Assembly: GCF_003205205.1 (NCBI RefSeq) | Contig: NZ_QJRL01000032.1 | Location: 1-48,198 of the forward strand | Source: Pseudomonas sp. LB-090624 | GTDB taxonomy: Bacteria; Pseudomonadota; Gammaproteobacteria; Pseudomonadales; Pseudomonadaceae | Reading direction: 5' to 3' | Length of the DNA: 48,198 bases | Shown here: in pieces, positions 12,693-23,700 of the stretch | Numbering within the stretch: position 1 is the first letter of the stretch | Layout of the letters: the number at the start of each line of letters is the position of its first letter | Program-made: the position numbers and the translations under genes | Notes under the pieces: generated by a model | Told to the model about the DNA's origin: nothing | What the model saw: only the letters and a program-made list of their open reading frames with translations | Databases searched by the model: none

Positions 12693-14078
12693 TCAGCTCA
12701 CAGCAATCGCCGTGTTCAGCAGCAACACCACGATCAAGCCAACCACCGCCACAATGGACTGCACCACCGAGATGGTCTTGGTGGCTTCGCCCATGGTCAT
12801 GCCAAACGACTCCTTCACCATCCAGAAGCCTGCATGGTTCGCATAGTTGAAGAACAGCGAACCGCAGCCGATGGACAGGGCCAGCAAAGGCAGGTTGAGG
12901 CTGGGGTCTGCACCTGCCAGCGGTGCCAGCAAGCCGGCAGCCCCTACGATACCGACCGTGGCGGAACCGGTAGACACCGAGAGCAGCATCGCGATCAGCC
13001 ACCCCAGAATCAGGGGAGGGAAGGCAGATTGCTGGGTGAGGTGCACAATGGCATCGCCAACCTTGGCGCTGGTCAGCATCTCCTGGAAGGCACCGCCACC
13101 GGCAATGATCATGATGATCGAGGCAATCGGCTTGAGGCTTTTGCCCAGCGCATCGCGCAGCTGTTCGGCGTCGCCGCCGCGCGCAAGCACCAGGCTGGCG
13201 CCGGCGAACAGCACGCCCAGCAGCATGGCGATCAGCGGGTTGCCCAGGAAACTGGCCAGTTCCAGCAGCGCATTGCCTTTGGGCAGCAGCATCTCGGCGA
13301 CGGCATGCACCAGCATCAGGATGGCCGGCAGCAATGCGGCCAGCATGCCGACCATTACCCCGGGGCGGGGTTGGCCATCGGCTTTTTCAGCCAGTGTGAA
13401 CTGGTCCAGCAATGCCTGATCGGGCCGCGTGTTCATGCGCGGTGAAATGAACATGCCGTACAGCGGGCCGCCCAGGATCATTGCCGGAATGGCGGCCAGG
13501 AAGCCATACAGCATGGTGGGCCCCACCGCGGTCTTGAGCACGGCGATGGCGGTCAGGGGGCCTGGGTGGGGCGGTACCATGCCGTGCATGGCGGCAAGCG
13601 CGGAAATCACCGGCACACCTACATACACATAGGCAGAGCCCTTGAAGCGGGCTTTGCCTTCCAGCTTCCGCGCCACGCTGAAGATCAGCGGCAGCATGAT
13701 CACCAGGCCCACTTCGAAAAACATCGGGATGCCAATGACGAAGGCAACCAGCATCATGGCCCAAGGGATCATGCGGTCGGAGGTGCGCTTGAGGATGACA
13801 TCCGCGACCTGTTCCGTGACGCCAGCGTCAGCCAGGATCTTGCCGAGCATCGCACCCAGCGCGATCACCACCCCCACTGCGCCCAGCGTCTTGCCGGCGC
13901 CGGTGAGCAGGTGGGAGACGATGCTGCCTGGCGCCATATGCGTCGCGAAGCCCACACCAATGGACACCACCAGCAAGGCCAGCAGCGGGTGCATTTTCAG
14001 GCGCGATACGATGAGCGCCACCAGCACCAGAACACTGGCCAAGGCTGTCAGTAATAGCTGTATATCTAAGGGGGTCAT
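12693..14078 (-). CDS. GntP-family proton-coupled permease (gluconate or related hydroxy acid)
   Basis: A 461-residue protein with about 12 hydrophobic segments over its whole length. It has the GntP-family features L-L-A-L-L-V-V-S-I-G-V-G-F near the N-terminus, F-F-E-V-G-L-V-I-M-L-P-L and H-G-M-V-P-P-H-P-G-P-L-T in the middle, the latter being highly conserved in gluconate/H+ symporters. The C-terminus ends V-L-L-L-N-T-A-I-A-V-S. Family members carry gluconate, D-glycerate, D-serine or other hydroxy acids across the inner membrane. The gene is divergent from the malate/lactate-type dehydrogenase, so a 2-hydroxy acid oxidised by it is a reasonable guess. The start has no clear ribosome binding site. 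Confidence 0.88.
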   Translation of the reverse strand: MTPLDIQLLLTALASVLVLVALIVSRLKMHPLLALLVVSIGVGFATHMAPGSIVSHLLTGAGKTLGAVGVVIALGAMLGKILADAGVTEQVADVILKRTSDRMIPWAMMLVAFVIGIPMFFEVGLVIMLPLIFSVARKLEGKARFKGSAYVYVGVPVISALAAMHGMVPPHPGPLTAIAVLKTAVGPTMLYGFLAAIPAMILGGPLYGMFISPRMNTRPDQALLDQFTLAEKADGQPRPGVMVGMLAALLPAILMLVHAVAEMLLPKGNALLELASFLGNPLIAMLLGVLFAGASLVLARGGDAEQLRDALGKSLKPIASIIMIIAGGGAFQEMLTSAKVGDAIVHLTQQSAFPPLILGWLIAMLLSVSTGSATVGIVGAAGLLAPLAGADPSLNLPLLALSIGCGSLFFNYANHAGFWMVKESFGMTMGEATKTISVVQSIVAVVGLIVVLLLNTAIAVS

Positions 14079-14508
14079 TCAAGGAGTCTCGGTTGGGCTG
14101 GCGCTCGGGCTGCACTCAGGGTTTGAAGGCGTGACGGGCGTTTCCACGGGGCATGCCCAGGTGGCTGCCGTTGTGGCTGCTACGGTTGCGAGGAAGGGAA
14201 CGCGGCGTTGCGCTAGCTGCCGCTCACAGGCGGGCGCCTGGTAACCGAAGATGGGCAGCAGGGAGGCGTGGCGCTGGGGCCGGTGGGCGGTGGTGTGGCG
14301 ACGGGGCGCTTGGGCAGCATGTTCATTGATTGATTCACCTTATTGTATGGTCATCTATATGAATCCAGCCAAAGTATTTGCGCTGCCATGGAATACTGTC
14401 AAGTGAAGGTAGTCGCATCGTCTTGGGTGGCCATTTAGCCCCGGCAGGCAATACTTCTCTCTATACGCAGGCGTGTTCCTGGTGGCGCGCGCCGCTGGGA
14501 GGTGTCTG
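14079..14508. promoter_or_regulatory. Divergent promoter region, permease and dehydrogenase
   Basis: No gene is seen in these 430 bases. At 14346-14377 the sequence turns AT-rich, with TGGTCAT-ctat-ATGA-a-TCCA forming an imperfect inverted repeat, plausibly an operator for a GntR/FadR-type regulator. No such regulator is encoded in the window. The rest is GC-rich without clear structure. Confidence 0.4.
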
Positions 14509-15438
14509 GTGAACAAATTAACGATTGTGGGTGCCGGCCTGGTCGGCGAGGCGGCGGCGCAGATCATCGCCCGGGATGAGTTGTGCCGTGAGCTGGTGTT
14601 GATGGACGTGCAGGGTGAACTGGCGCAGGGCAAGGCGCTGGACGTTTGGCAGGCGGCTGTGGATTCAGGTTCCGATACCCATGTTCACGGCGGGGCCAAA
14701 GCCGAGATGCTGGAGGGTTCCGAGCTGGTGGTGATCACGGCGGGCGTGCCGCGCAAGCCCGGTCAGTCGCGCCAGGATGTATTGAGTACCAACCTGCCAA
14801 TCCTCGACAGCATCATGGCGGATATCAAGCACCACGCGCCGACTGCGACGGTGCTGGTGGTGTCCAACCCGGTCGATGTGCTCACCTACCGCGCCTGGCG
14901 CGTCAGCGGGCTAGGGCGCGACAAGGTGTTCGGGCAGGCGGGGGTGCTGGATACCGCGCGCATGAAGTGCTTCATCGCCGAGCAAACCGGGTTTTCTGCA
15001 CGGGATATCACGGCGCTGGTGCTGGGCGGGCATGGCGACAGCATGGTGCCGCTGATGCGCTACTGCCAGATCGGCTCGGTGCCGCTGTCGCACTTTTTGT
15101 CCGATGAGCAGATCGAGCAGATTGTCGAGCGCACCCGTAAGGGCGGCGGTGAAATTCTGGGGTTGAAGAAGATGGGGAGCGCCTGCGATGCACCGGGCGT
15201 GGCCATTGCGCAGATGGTCGATGCGATCGCCAATGGGCGGAACCGTATTTTGCCGGCGGTGGCGATTCTCGAGGGCGAGTATGGGCGAACGGATATCGCC
15301 ATGGGTGTGCCCTGTGTATTGGCAGAGAAGGGGCTTGCGCGGGTGATCGAGTTGCCGCTGGATGCGCAGGAACAGGCGATGTTCGACCACTCTGCAGACC
15401 AGGTGGCGCGGGATATCGCCGAGATGAAAGCTTTGTGA
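14509..15438 (+). CDS. mdh: Malate/lactate dehydrogenase family protein, probably malate dehydrogenase
   Basis: A 309-residue protein from GTG 14509, chosen because GGGAGG lies seven bases upstream; another GTG at 14473 lacks a site. The nucleotide-binding fold begins with I-V-G-A-G-L-V-G-E-A-A-A. The active-site loop A-G-V-P-R-K-P-G-Q-S-R carries the two Arg residues expected in malate-type enzymes. The catalytic His is in L-G-G-H-G-D-S-M-V-P, with N-P-V-D in between for substrate binding. It should interconvert malate and oxaloacetate with NAD in the cytoplasm. Pseudomonas usually oxidises malate through a quinone-dependent Mqo, so this soluble enzyme beside a hydroxy-acid permease may have a specialised catabolic role. 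Confidence 0.85.
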   Translation: MNKLTIVGAGLVGEAAAQIIARDELCRELVLMDVQGELAQGKALDVWQAAVDSGSDTHVHGGAKAEMLEGSELVVITAGVPRKPGQSRQDVLSTNLPILDSIMADIKHHAPTATVLVVSNPVDVLTYRAWRVSGLGRDKVFGQAGVLDTARMKCFIAEQTGFSARDITALVLGGHGDSMVPLMRYCQIGSVPLSHFLSDEQIEQIVERTRKGGGEILGLKKMGSACDAPGVAIAQMVDAIANGRNRILPAVAILEGEYGRTDIAMGVPCVLAEKGLARVIELPLDAQEQAMFDHSADQVARDIAEMKAL

Positions 15439-15471
15439 GCGGCAAAGCGGCTTCAGTTGACGCGGTAGATG

Positions 15472-15497
15472 CAGGAGCGCCCTTGGTGGCGCTCCTG
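15472..15497. terminator. Hairpin terminator between convergent genes
   Basis: CAGGAGCGCC and GGCGCTCCTG pair perfectly around six bases, between the ends of the dehydrogenase gene and the ABC permease gene. There is no T-tract. Confidence 0.55.
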
Positions 15498-15543
15498 CGC
15501 GTCGTGCCTGGGTAGATGATTTCGCAGTGGCCGTGCGCAGCCC

Positions 15544-16365
15544 TCAGCGCTGATAAGCCTTGCCAAAATGCCGCTCCAGCCGCGCCTGCAGCAGCTCCAG
15601 CAGTATCGACAGCACCCAGTAGATCACGGCGGCGGTGGTCAGCATCTCCAGGTAGCGATAGCTCGAACGCCCATACGACTGCGCCAGAAACATCACCTCC
15701 CAAACCCCCATCACGGAAATCAGCGACGAGTCCTTGAGCATCGAAATGAACTGGTTGGCGGTGGGCGGAATGATCACCCGCATGGCCTGGGGCAGGATGA
15801 TGTGGCAGAAGATCTGCGGCGTGCGCATGCCCAGCGCCAATGCTGCTTCACGTTGCCCACGGGCCACGCCGAGGATGCCGGCGCGGAAGATCTCGCTCAG
15901 GTAGGCCCCGTAGTTCAGCGACAAGGCAATGATGCCGGCGCTGATGGCGCCGGGTACCAGGCCCACCTGCGGCAGCCCCAGGTAGATCAGCAGAATCTGG
16001 ATCAGCAGCGGCGTGCCACGGAAGAACGAGGTGTAGAAGCTGGCCACACCCACCAGCACCGCGCTGTTGGATAACCGTGCCAGCGCGGCGGCAAAGCCGA
16101 GCAGCACGGATACCACCATCGAGCACAGGCACAGGAACAGGGTCAGTGCGGCGCCTTGCAGAAAACCGTTGGGCCCCAGCTTGAAACCGGCCAGGTTGGG
16201 AAACTTCTCCAGAATGATGGCGAACTTCAGGTCAAAGCTGAGGAAGAAGGCGACAAACAGCCCGAACAGCGCCAGCCAGGTCAGCAGTAACCGGGTGCGA
16301 AAGCCGAACAGGCCGGCGCCCGCAGGCTTCGCCACAGGCTTGGGGGAGGGGGGGAAGGTGCTCAT
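15544..16365 (-). CDS. Polar amino acid ABC transporter, permease subunit
   Basis: A 273-residue protein of the HisM/GlnP permease type. Hydrophobic segments lie at about 20-40, 60-90, 105-125 and 230-255. It has the binding-protein-dependent transport signature E-I-F-R-A-G-I-L-G-V-A-R-G-Q-R-E-A-A and I-I-L-P-Q-A-M-R-V-I-I-P-P. The start ATG overlaps the stop of the binding-protein gene as ATGA (16362-16365), so the two are translated together. The G-x-P-L-L-I-Q segment is typical of the family. The ATPase subunit is not next to it and must be shared or elsewhere. Confidence 0.92.
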   Translation of the reverse strand: MSTFPPSPKPVAKPAGAGLFGFRTRLLLTWLALFGLFVAFFLSFDLKFAIILEKFPNLAGFKLGPNGFLQGAALTLFLCLCSMVVSVLLGFAAALARLSNSAVLVGVASFYTSFFRGTPLLIQILLIYLGLPQVGLVPGAISAGIIALSLNYGAYLSEIFRAGILGVARGQREAALALGMRTPQIFCHIILPQAMRVIIPPTANQFISMLKDSSLISVMGVWEVMFLAQSYGRSSYRYLEMLTTAAVIYWVLSILLELLQARLERHFGKAYQR

Positions 16366-17183
16366 TTGCTGATGTCGGCGCCAATCCATTTCTGCGACAG
16401 CTTGGCCAGGGTGCCATCAGCCTTCAGCTCGGCGAACACCTGGCGTACCTTGGCATCCCACTCCGGGTCGCCTTTTTCGATGGCTACCGCGTTGGGCTCT
16501 TCATACAGCGGCGCACCGGCCAGCTTGAAGCGCTTGTCTTGCTGCAGGCGCGGCTGCGCGGTCACCAGGTTGGTAATGATGGCGTCCAGGCGCACGCCAG
16601 TGCCCAGGCCCAGGTCCTGGAAGGCGACGTTTTCAGTGTCGTAGGGCGCAGCCTGCACGAAGTCGAACGGGTAATCGATCTTCTGGTCTTCCTTGCCTTC
16701 AATGACCAGGTTCTTGTTCAGGTAGCTTTCGTAGCTCGAGGCACTGATCGAACCCACCTTGCGGCCTTCCAGGTCTTTGGCGCCATGGATGCGCTCATCC
16801 GAGGCATTGACCACGATCACGGCGGGCGATGCGTAGTACTCCACGGGGAAGTCGAACACCTCGGCGCGCGCCTTGCTCGGGGTCATCGAGCAAATGCAGA
16901 TGTCGTAGCGCCCGCTCCAGCGGCCCGCGGCAATTACGTCCCAGGACGGTGTTTCCAGGCGCAGTTTGACGCCGAGCTTGTCGGCCACTGCCTTGGCCAC
17001 GTCCACGTCGTAACCGTCGAGTTGGTTGTGGTCATTGAGGAAGGAAAACGGCGGGTAGCTTTCCATCAGTACGTTGACCATTTCCTTGCGCGATTCAACC
17101 CGCTCCAACGTGGCGCCAGCTAAGGCTTGGGTGGCAGTTGCGAGCAGTACAAGGCCCGCACCCAGCAGAGAAGAAAATCGCAT
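16362..17183 (-). CDS. Polar amino acid ABC transporter, periplasmic binding protein
   Basis: A 273-residue protein. ATG 17183 is preferred because it opens the signal peptide M-R-F-S-S-L-L-G-A-G-L-V-L-L, ending Q-A-L-A-G-A. The mature part has family-3 solute-binding features: S-Y-P-P-F-S-F-L-N and G-Y-D-V-D-V-A-K-A-V-A-D-K-L-G, then R-Y-D-I-C-I-C-S-M-T-P-S-K-A-R. It binds an amino acid in the periplasm and hands it to the permease encoded next. The ligand cannot be read from sequence. The 104-bp divergent space to the S-methyltransferase gene should hold both promoters. Confidence 0.92.
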   Translation of the reverse strand: MRFSSLLGAGLVLLATATQALAGATLERVESRKEMVNVLMESYPPFSFLNDHNQLDGYDVDVAKAVADKLGVKLRLETPSWDVIAAGRWSGRYDICICSMTPSKARAEVFDFPVEYYASPAVIVVNASDERIHGAKDLEGRKVGSISASSYESYLNKNLVIEGKEDQKIDYPFDFVQAAPYDTENVAFQDLGLGTGVRLDAIITNLVTAQPRLQQDKRFKLAGAPLYEEPNAVAIEKGDPEWDAKVRQVFAELKADGTLAKLSQKWIGADISK

Positions 17184-17286
17184 GTACATACCTGATATGT
17201 TGGGCAAATGGGTGATAGGGTATTTAATAGTTATAACCCCAATCCCCATAATGAATTTTATTTATAAGAACCTTCAGAGAAGTTAT

Positions 17287-18186
17287 ATGGCAGAGCGAAC
17301 GATGGTAATTCTGGACGGTGGCATGGGCCGAGAGCTGCAACGCAGTGGTGCACCGTTTCGCCAGCCCGAGTGGTCGGCGCTGGCGCTGAGCGAGGCGCCA
17401 GAGGCGGTCGTGGGCGTGCATGCAGCCTTCATCGATGCGGGTGCGCAGGTCATCACCAGCAACAGCTATGCGGTAGTGCCGTTCCACATCGGTGAAGAAC
17501 GCTTTGCCGCCGAAGGGCGACAGCTGGCGCATATCGCAGGCCAGCTTGCGCGGCACGCGGCAGATAGCGGCGCGCACCCGGTCAGAGTGGCCGGTTCGCT
17601 GCCGCCGCTGTTCGGGTCCTACCGCCCCGACCTGTTCCAGCCCGAGCGTGTGGCAGAGGTGCTGACCCCGCTGCTCCAGGGCCTGGCCCCGCATGTTGAC
17701 CTGTGGCTGGCCGAAACCCAGAGTTCCGTGGCCGAAGTGCGGGCCATTCATAGCCATTTGCCGGCAGACGGCAGGCCGTTCTGGGTGTCATTCACCCTGC
17801 AGGACGAGGACGTCGACGAGGTTCCGCGCCTGCGTTCCGGTGAACCGGTGGCCGAAGCCATCGAAGCCGCAGTCAGCCTGGGGGCGGCTGCGGTGTTGTT
17901 CAACTGCAGCCAGCCGGAAGTGATCGGCGCCGCCATTGATGTCGCGCGCTCGGTCATCGAACGACACAACGCCGAGATTGCCATCGGTGCCTATGCCAAC
18001 GCCTTCCCGCCGCAGCCCAAAGAAGCCACTGCCAACGATGGCCTGGACGAACTGCGCGAAGACCTCGACCCGCCGGGTTACCTGGCATGGGCCAAGGACT
18101 GGCGTGCGCGTGGTGCCAGCATGGTCGGCGGTTGCTGTGGCATCGGCCCGGAGCATATCGCCGAGCTGAAGCGCAACCTGGCCTAA
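17287..18186 (+). CDS. Homocysteine S-methyltransferase family protein
   Basis: A 299-residue protein from ATG 17287 (M-A-E-R-T-M-V-I-L-D-G-G-M-G-R-E-L). The zinc ligands of the family are visible: Cys in L-F-N-C-S-Q-P-E-V-I and the pair in G-G-C-C-G-I-G-P-E-H-I near the C-terminus. The barrel start D-G-G-M-G-x-E-L and S-N-S-Y also match. The family transfers methyl from S-methylmethionine or betaine-type donors to homocysteine. Divergence from an amino acid uptake operon suggests that the imported compound is a methyl donor or sulfur amino acid; this is inference. Length is normal. Confidence 0.85.
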   Translation: MAERTMVILDGGMGRELQRSGAPFRQPEWSALALSEAPEAVVGVHAAFIDAGAQVITSNSYAVVPFHIGEERFAAEGRQLAHIAGQLARHAADSGAHPVRVAGSLPPLFGSYRPDLFQPERVAEVLTPLLQGLAPHVDLWLAETQSSVAEVRAIHSHLPADGRPFWVSFTLQDEDVDEVPRLRSGEPVAEAIEAAVSLGAAAVLFNCSQPEVIGAAIDVARSVIERHNAEIAIGAYANAFPPQPKEATANDGLDELREDLDPPGYLAWAKDWRARGASMVGGCCGIGPEHIAELKRNLA

Positions 18187-18202
18187 GCGCCCACGTGATG
18201 GG

Positions 18203-19156
18203 TCAACGTACAAGCCGTGGTATCGCCCGCACGTAAATCAGTTCACTCACCAGCTCTACCAAGGTTTGTGTGATCACCGCGGCTGCCGCCAACCCGCGCA
18301 TCTCTTCTGGCAACGCCAGCGCCAGCGGCAGCACCACCAGCGAGTTACGCGTGGCTGCGCTGAAGGTTACCGAGCGTGCCTTGGTGGCCGGCAGGCGCAG
18401 CAGCCGTGCCGAGGCGAAGCCGAGTACCGGCGCCAGCAGCATGAAGCCGATGTATACCGGAACCACCGGCAGCAAACGGTCGAAATCACGCAGCACCACG
18501 ACAATCTGCGAAGCGATCACCACCATCAGCACCAAGGCCATCGCCGGCACCGGCAACCACGCCCAGGCGTCGTTCCAGGTCGCGACTGCGCGCGAGCGCC
18601 GGGCACCGGCGCTGGTGAGCACCGCGAGGGCCATCGGCAACACGATCAACAGCACGAAGGCTTCCACGAACGGGGTGATGGAGATTGTCACCTGGCTGCT
18701 GCCACCCAGCATCAGGGCTAGGTACACCGGCAGCAGCACCAGTTGCGCCAGCAATAACAGGGGGGTTGCGGCCAAGGTCAGGCGTGAGTCGCCTTTGCCA
18801 ATGTGGGTGAACACCACCACGTAGTCGATGCAGGGCGTGAGCAGCACCAGCAAGGTACCGATGAGGATCGCCGGGTGTTCCACCAGCCCGCGGGTGATGG
18901 CCCAGACAAGCAGCGGAACGAGCAGGAAATTGGCCAGTAGCAGGGCAGTGATGAAGCGGCGGTTACCCAGGCCCTGGCGCAGGTCGAGGAAGGGTATTTG
19001 CAGGAACATCGCGTACATCAGCACGGCGATGGCCGGGGTGATCAGGGCTTCAAGATGGCGCGCAGTGTCGCTGGCCAGCAGGCCGAAGACGATAGCGGCC
19101 AGTACGGCGGCGAAGTAGATGGGGATCTGCCGGGTTTCGAGTTGCTCTCTGGTCAA
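18203..19156 (-). CDS. Arsenite/bile acid-sodium symporter superfamily permease (ACR3-like)
   Basis: A 317-residue protein with about ten hydrophobic segments. It has the T-P-C-I-D-Y-V-V-V-F motif in the middle, with the Cys that in ACR3 proteins is needed for arsenite transport, and F-S-A-A-T-R-N-S-L-V-V-L-P-L-A-L near the end, also typical of ACR3-type proteins. No arsR or arsC gene is nearby, so another substrate is possible. The start is TTG 19156 without a clear ribosome binding site; the frame stays open slightly upstream. It follows glyA on the same strand after a terminator. Confidence 0.8.
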   Translation of the reverse strand: MTREQLETRQIPIYFAAVLAAIVFGLLASDTARHLEALITPAIAVLMYAMFLQIPFLDLRQGLGNRRFITALLLANFLLVPLLVWAITRGLVEHPAILIGTLLVLLTPCIDYVVVFTHIGKGDSRLTLAATPLLLLAQLVLLPVYLALMLGGSSQVTISITPFVEAFVLLIVLPMALAVLTSAGARRSRAVATWNDAWAWLPVPAMALVLMVVIASQIVVVLRDFDRLLPVVPVYIGFMLLAPVLGFASARLLRLPATKARSVTFSAATRNSLVVLPLALALPEEMRGLAAAAVITQTLVELVSELIYVRAIPRLVR

Positions 19157-19229
19157 GGTGCGGCCTGTGCAAATTGGAGGTATTGGGGGCGCAGTCTTTG
19201 TGCCGGTAGCGGTGCGTCTTTATAGAACG

Positions 19230-19259
19230 AAAAAGCCCGGCACTGGGCCGGGCTTTTTC
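19230..19259. terminator. Rho-independent terminator of glyA
   Basis: AAAAAGCCCGGC and GCCGGGCTTTTT pair around a five-base loop; A- and T-tracts on both sides make it bidirectional. It lies 18 bases behind the glyA stop and before the ACR3-like gene. Confidence 0.88.
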
Positions 19260-19277
19260 ACTTCAGGCAAGCGCCAA

Positions 19278-20531
<1,254 letters not shown>

Positions 20532-20782
20532 GGCGGTCCTCAAGGATCGGGGGTGAGTTAGGCGGGCATTCTAACCGATTGATTCGCGGCTGGCATATGA
20601 AGTGGCGTCAAGTCGCGGACCAATGGGCTTCATGTTGCATCCCGCGCCGTGTCTGGGCTGGGCGGGGGCAGGAGTTGACTCGAAGGTCCGTTTTTTCAGG
20701 CGCAATTCAGCCGCAGCAGCGTATGTGCAGGCGCGGGTTCACCCGCGACTAAGGGGACCTTGCAAGCAGGCAGAGTGCGGGG
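20532..20782. other. Intergenic region with a REP-like element
   Basis: The region holds the glyA promoter and, at 20725-20748, GTGCAGGCGCGGGTTCACCC followed by GCGA, a P. putida REP-like palindrome. No gene is seen. Confidence 0.55.
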
Positions 20783-23700
20783 TCAATGGAACATGAACAA
20801 GGTCTCGTTGGAGAATTGCGCCTCGAACTGATGCGCCGGCATCGGTCGCCCGAACAGGTAGCCCTGTACCTCGTCGCAACCGTGCTCACGCAGAAACTCC
20901 AGCTGCTCGTGGGTTTCGACGCCTTCAGCGATCACCGCCAGGTTGAGGCTGTGGGCCATGGCGATGATCGCCCGGGCAATCTGCGCGTCCTGTTCGCCTT
21001 CGGGCAGGCCGTCGACGAAGGTACGGTCGATCTTCAGCACGTCGATGGGGAACTGCTTGAGGTAGTTGAGCGACGAGTAGCCAGTGCCGAAGTCATCGAC
21101 CGCAATGCTCAGCCCGAGGTTTTTCAGGCTGGCCAGAATTTGCAGCGCCTCGTTCACCTCGCGCATCAGGATACTTTCGGTGAGCTCCAGCTCCAGGCAC
21201 GCGGGTGGCAAGCCGCTTTCTTCAAGGATGGTGGCAATCCGTGTACCCAGCTGGCCGTCGGAGAACTGCCGCGCCGAGATATTCACCGATACCTTCGGTA
21301 CCCGCACCTTGGCCTTGTGCCAGGCCTTGAGCTGGCGGCTGGCCTCGCGCAGCACCCAGTCGCCGACTTCTACCACCAGGCCCAGCTCTTCGATCACCGG
21401 GATGAAATCGCCCGGCGGCACCAGGCCGCGGGTCGGGTGGCGCCAGCGCAGCAACGCTTCGGCACCGGTCAGGCGCTTGCCGTCGCCGCTGAACTGCGGC
21501 TGGTAGTAGAGAATGAACTCGTTCTGCTCCATGGCGTGGCGCAGGTCGCTTTCCAGTTCCAGGCGCTCCAGGGCACTGGCGTTCATCTCGGCCTGGTAGA
21601 ACTGGAAGTTGTTCTTGCCGCGCTCCTTGGCGTGATACATGGCGGTGTCGGCGTTCTTCATCAGCTGGCTCAGCTCGCTGCCATCCTGCGGGCTCAGGGC
21701 AATGCCGATACTGGCGGTGACGAAGAACTCGCGGTTTTCCAGCACGAACGGCCGCACCAGGCTGCCAAGGATGTTTTCGGCCACATGAATGGCGCGGTTC
21801 AAGGCCATTTCGCGGGTGGGGCGTGGTTGCAGCAGCAAGGTGAACTCGTCACCGCCCATGCGCGCCACGGTTTCGTCATCGTCCACGCAGGCCAGCAGGC
21901 GCAGGGCCATGTCCTTGAGCATGCGGTCGCCGGCGGCATGCCCAAGGGAGTCGTTGATCGGCTTGAAGCGGTCGAGGTCGAGGAACATCAGCACCACCCA
22001 GGCCTTCTGCCGTTCCGCCTGCTGCAGGGCGTTGTACAGGCGGTCCTGGAACAGCGTGCGGTTAGGCAGGTGGGTGAGGGCGTCGTAGTAGGCCAGGCGG
22101 TGAATGCGCTGTTCGCTGGCCTTGCGTTCACTGATGTCGGTGAAGAAGCACACGTAGCTGGCCAAGTCGCCTTCGTCGTCCAGTACCGCGGTAATACCGA
22201 CCCAGGCCGGGTAGTGGTCGCCGTCACGGCGCTTCAGCCACACTTCGCCCTCCCAGCTGCCACGTTGGTGCAGTTGCTTGACCACATAGCGCAGGTGGCT
22301 CTCCTGCTGTTCATCGACGGTGAGCATGCCCGGCAACTGGTCGAGGACGTCGCTGACGGCATAGCCACTGACGCGGCTGAACGCCTCGTTGGCCTGGACG
22401 ATATAGCCGGCCGGGTCGGTGATGAGAATCGCCGAGGTGGAGTGCTCGAATACCGTCGCGGCCATGCGCAGGTCTTTTTCCGCGCGGCGTTGCTGGCTGA
22501 TGTCACGGCCCACCCCGAGCACGCCTTCAAACCGTTGGTCGTCGTCCCACACCAGCACCAGGCGCAGCTCGATCGGGATCTTGCGCCCATCGGCGCGCAG
22601 GCAGTCGAACAGGAACAGCTGGGTGGGCAACTGGCTGCGCAGTTGCGCCAGTTGGGCCGGATCGCTCATCGCGTTGCTGACCCGCTCCATCAGGCTGTAG
22701 ATGCCGGTGAGCTGGGCCGGGTTGGCGATGATCGACTGCCAGCCGTTAGCGAAGATCCAGTCTGCCTGGTAGCCCAGCACGCTCTGCACCGACGGGCTGA
22801 CATAGTTGAGCTTGAGCAGGCTGTCGGTAGAGAAGATCACGTCGCTGATGCTTTCGGCGAGCATGCGGTAGCGCTGCTCGCTGTCGCGCAGGGACTGGCT
22901 GGCCTCGATCTGCACCGTCACATCCTTGCCCACCCCGATGATGCGTGTAACCAGGCCCTCGGCGTCGCGGGTCAGCACCTGCTCGCGGATGTCGTAGCAG
23001 CGCCAGCCGCCATCATGGTGGCGGAAACGCAGTTGGCAGTGCAGCGGTTGGTCATGGCCTTCGTCGCGCTGTTGCTGGCGCAGGGCCTGGTAGTGCGCGG
23101 CATCTTCAGGGTGCAGCAGCAGCTCCCAGAAGCGGTCGCCCATTTGTGCCAGTTCGGTACGGTCGTAGCCCAGGGTCTGGCCGAGGTGGCGGTTGCTGAA
23201 GATCATCCGCTGGCTCAGCACGTCCTGCACGTACAACTGGTCGGGGACGGTGCGGACCACGTCCGACCAGAAGCTTTCGCGCTCCAGCAGGGATAGCTCT
23301 ACCTGCTTGCGGCTGGTGATGTCGCTGATGCTGAGGATCACCGCCTGGTAGTCACGTCGCTGCTGCGGCAGGCGTGCCATCAGCCACAGGTGCAGCTCGC
23401 CGCCCAGTGGCGCCGGCAGGCGTACTTCCAGCTCCAGCAGCTGGCGTTGCTCGATCAGGGCGTCGATCAGTTGCATGCCGATGCTTTCGCGGCCGTCGCC
23501 AGTGCCGTCGATAAGCCGATGCCAGGCACCTTCATGGCTGTCGATGTTGAGCAGTTGGCGCGCCACCTGGTTGACCTCGGTGATCTTCAGCTCCAGCAGC
23601 AGCGAGCGGCGCAGGTTGGTGTCCAGCGCTAGGCTCTGCTTGAGCGCGGCGCGGTTGCGCAGGTGGTAACGGTCGAGTTGGCCGGGCAGGCTGGAAAGGT

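Noticed and set aside
20786..23296. 836-codon plus-strand frame opposite morA
   Set aside because: Antisense shadow of GGDEF/EAL coding sequence with atypical composition and no start signal.
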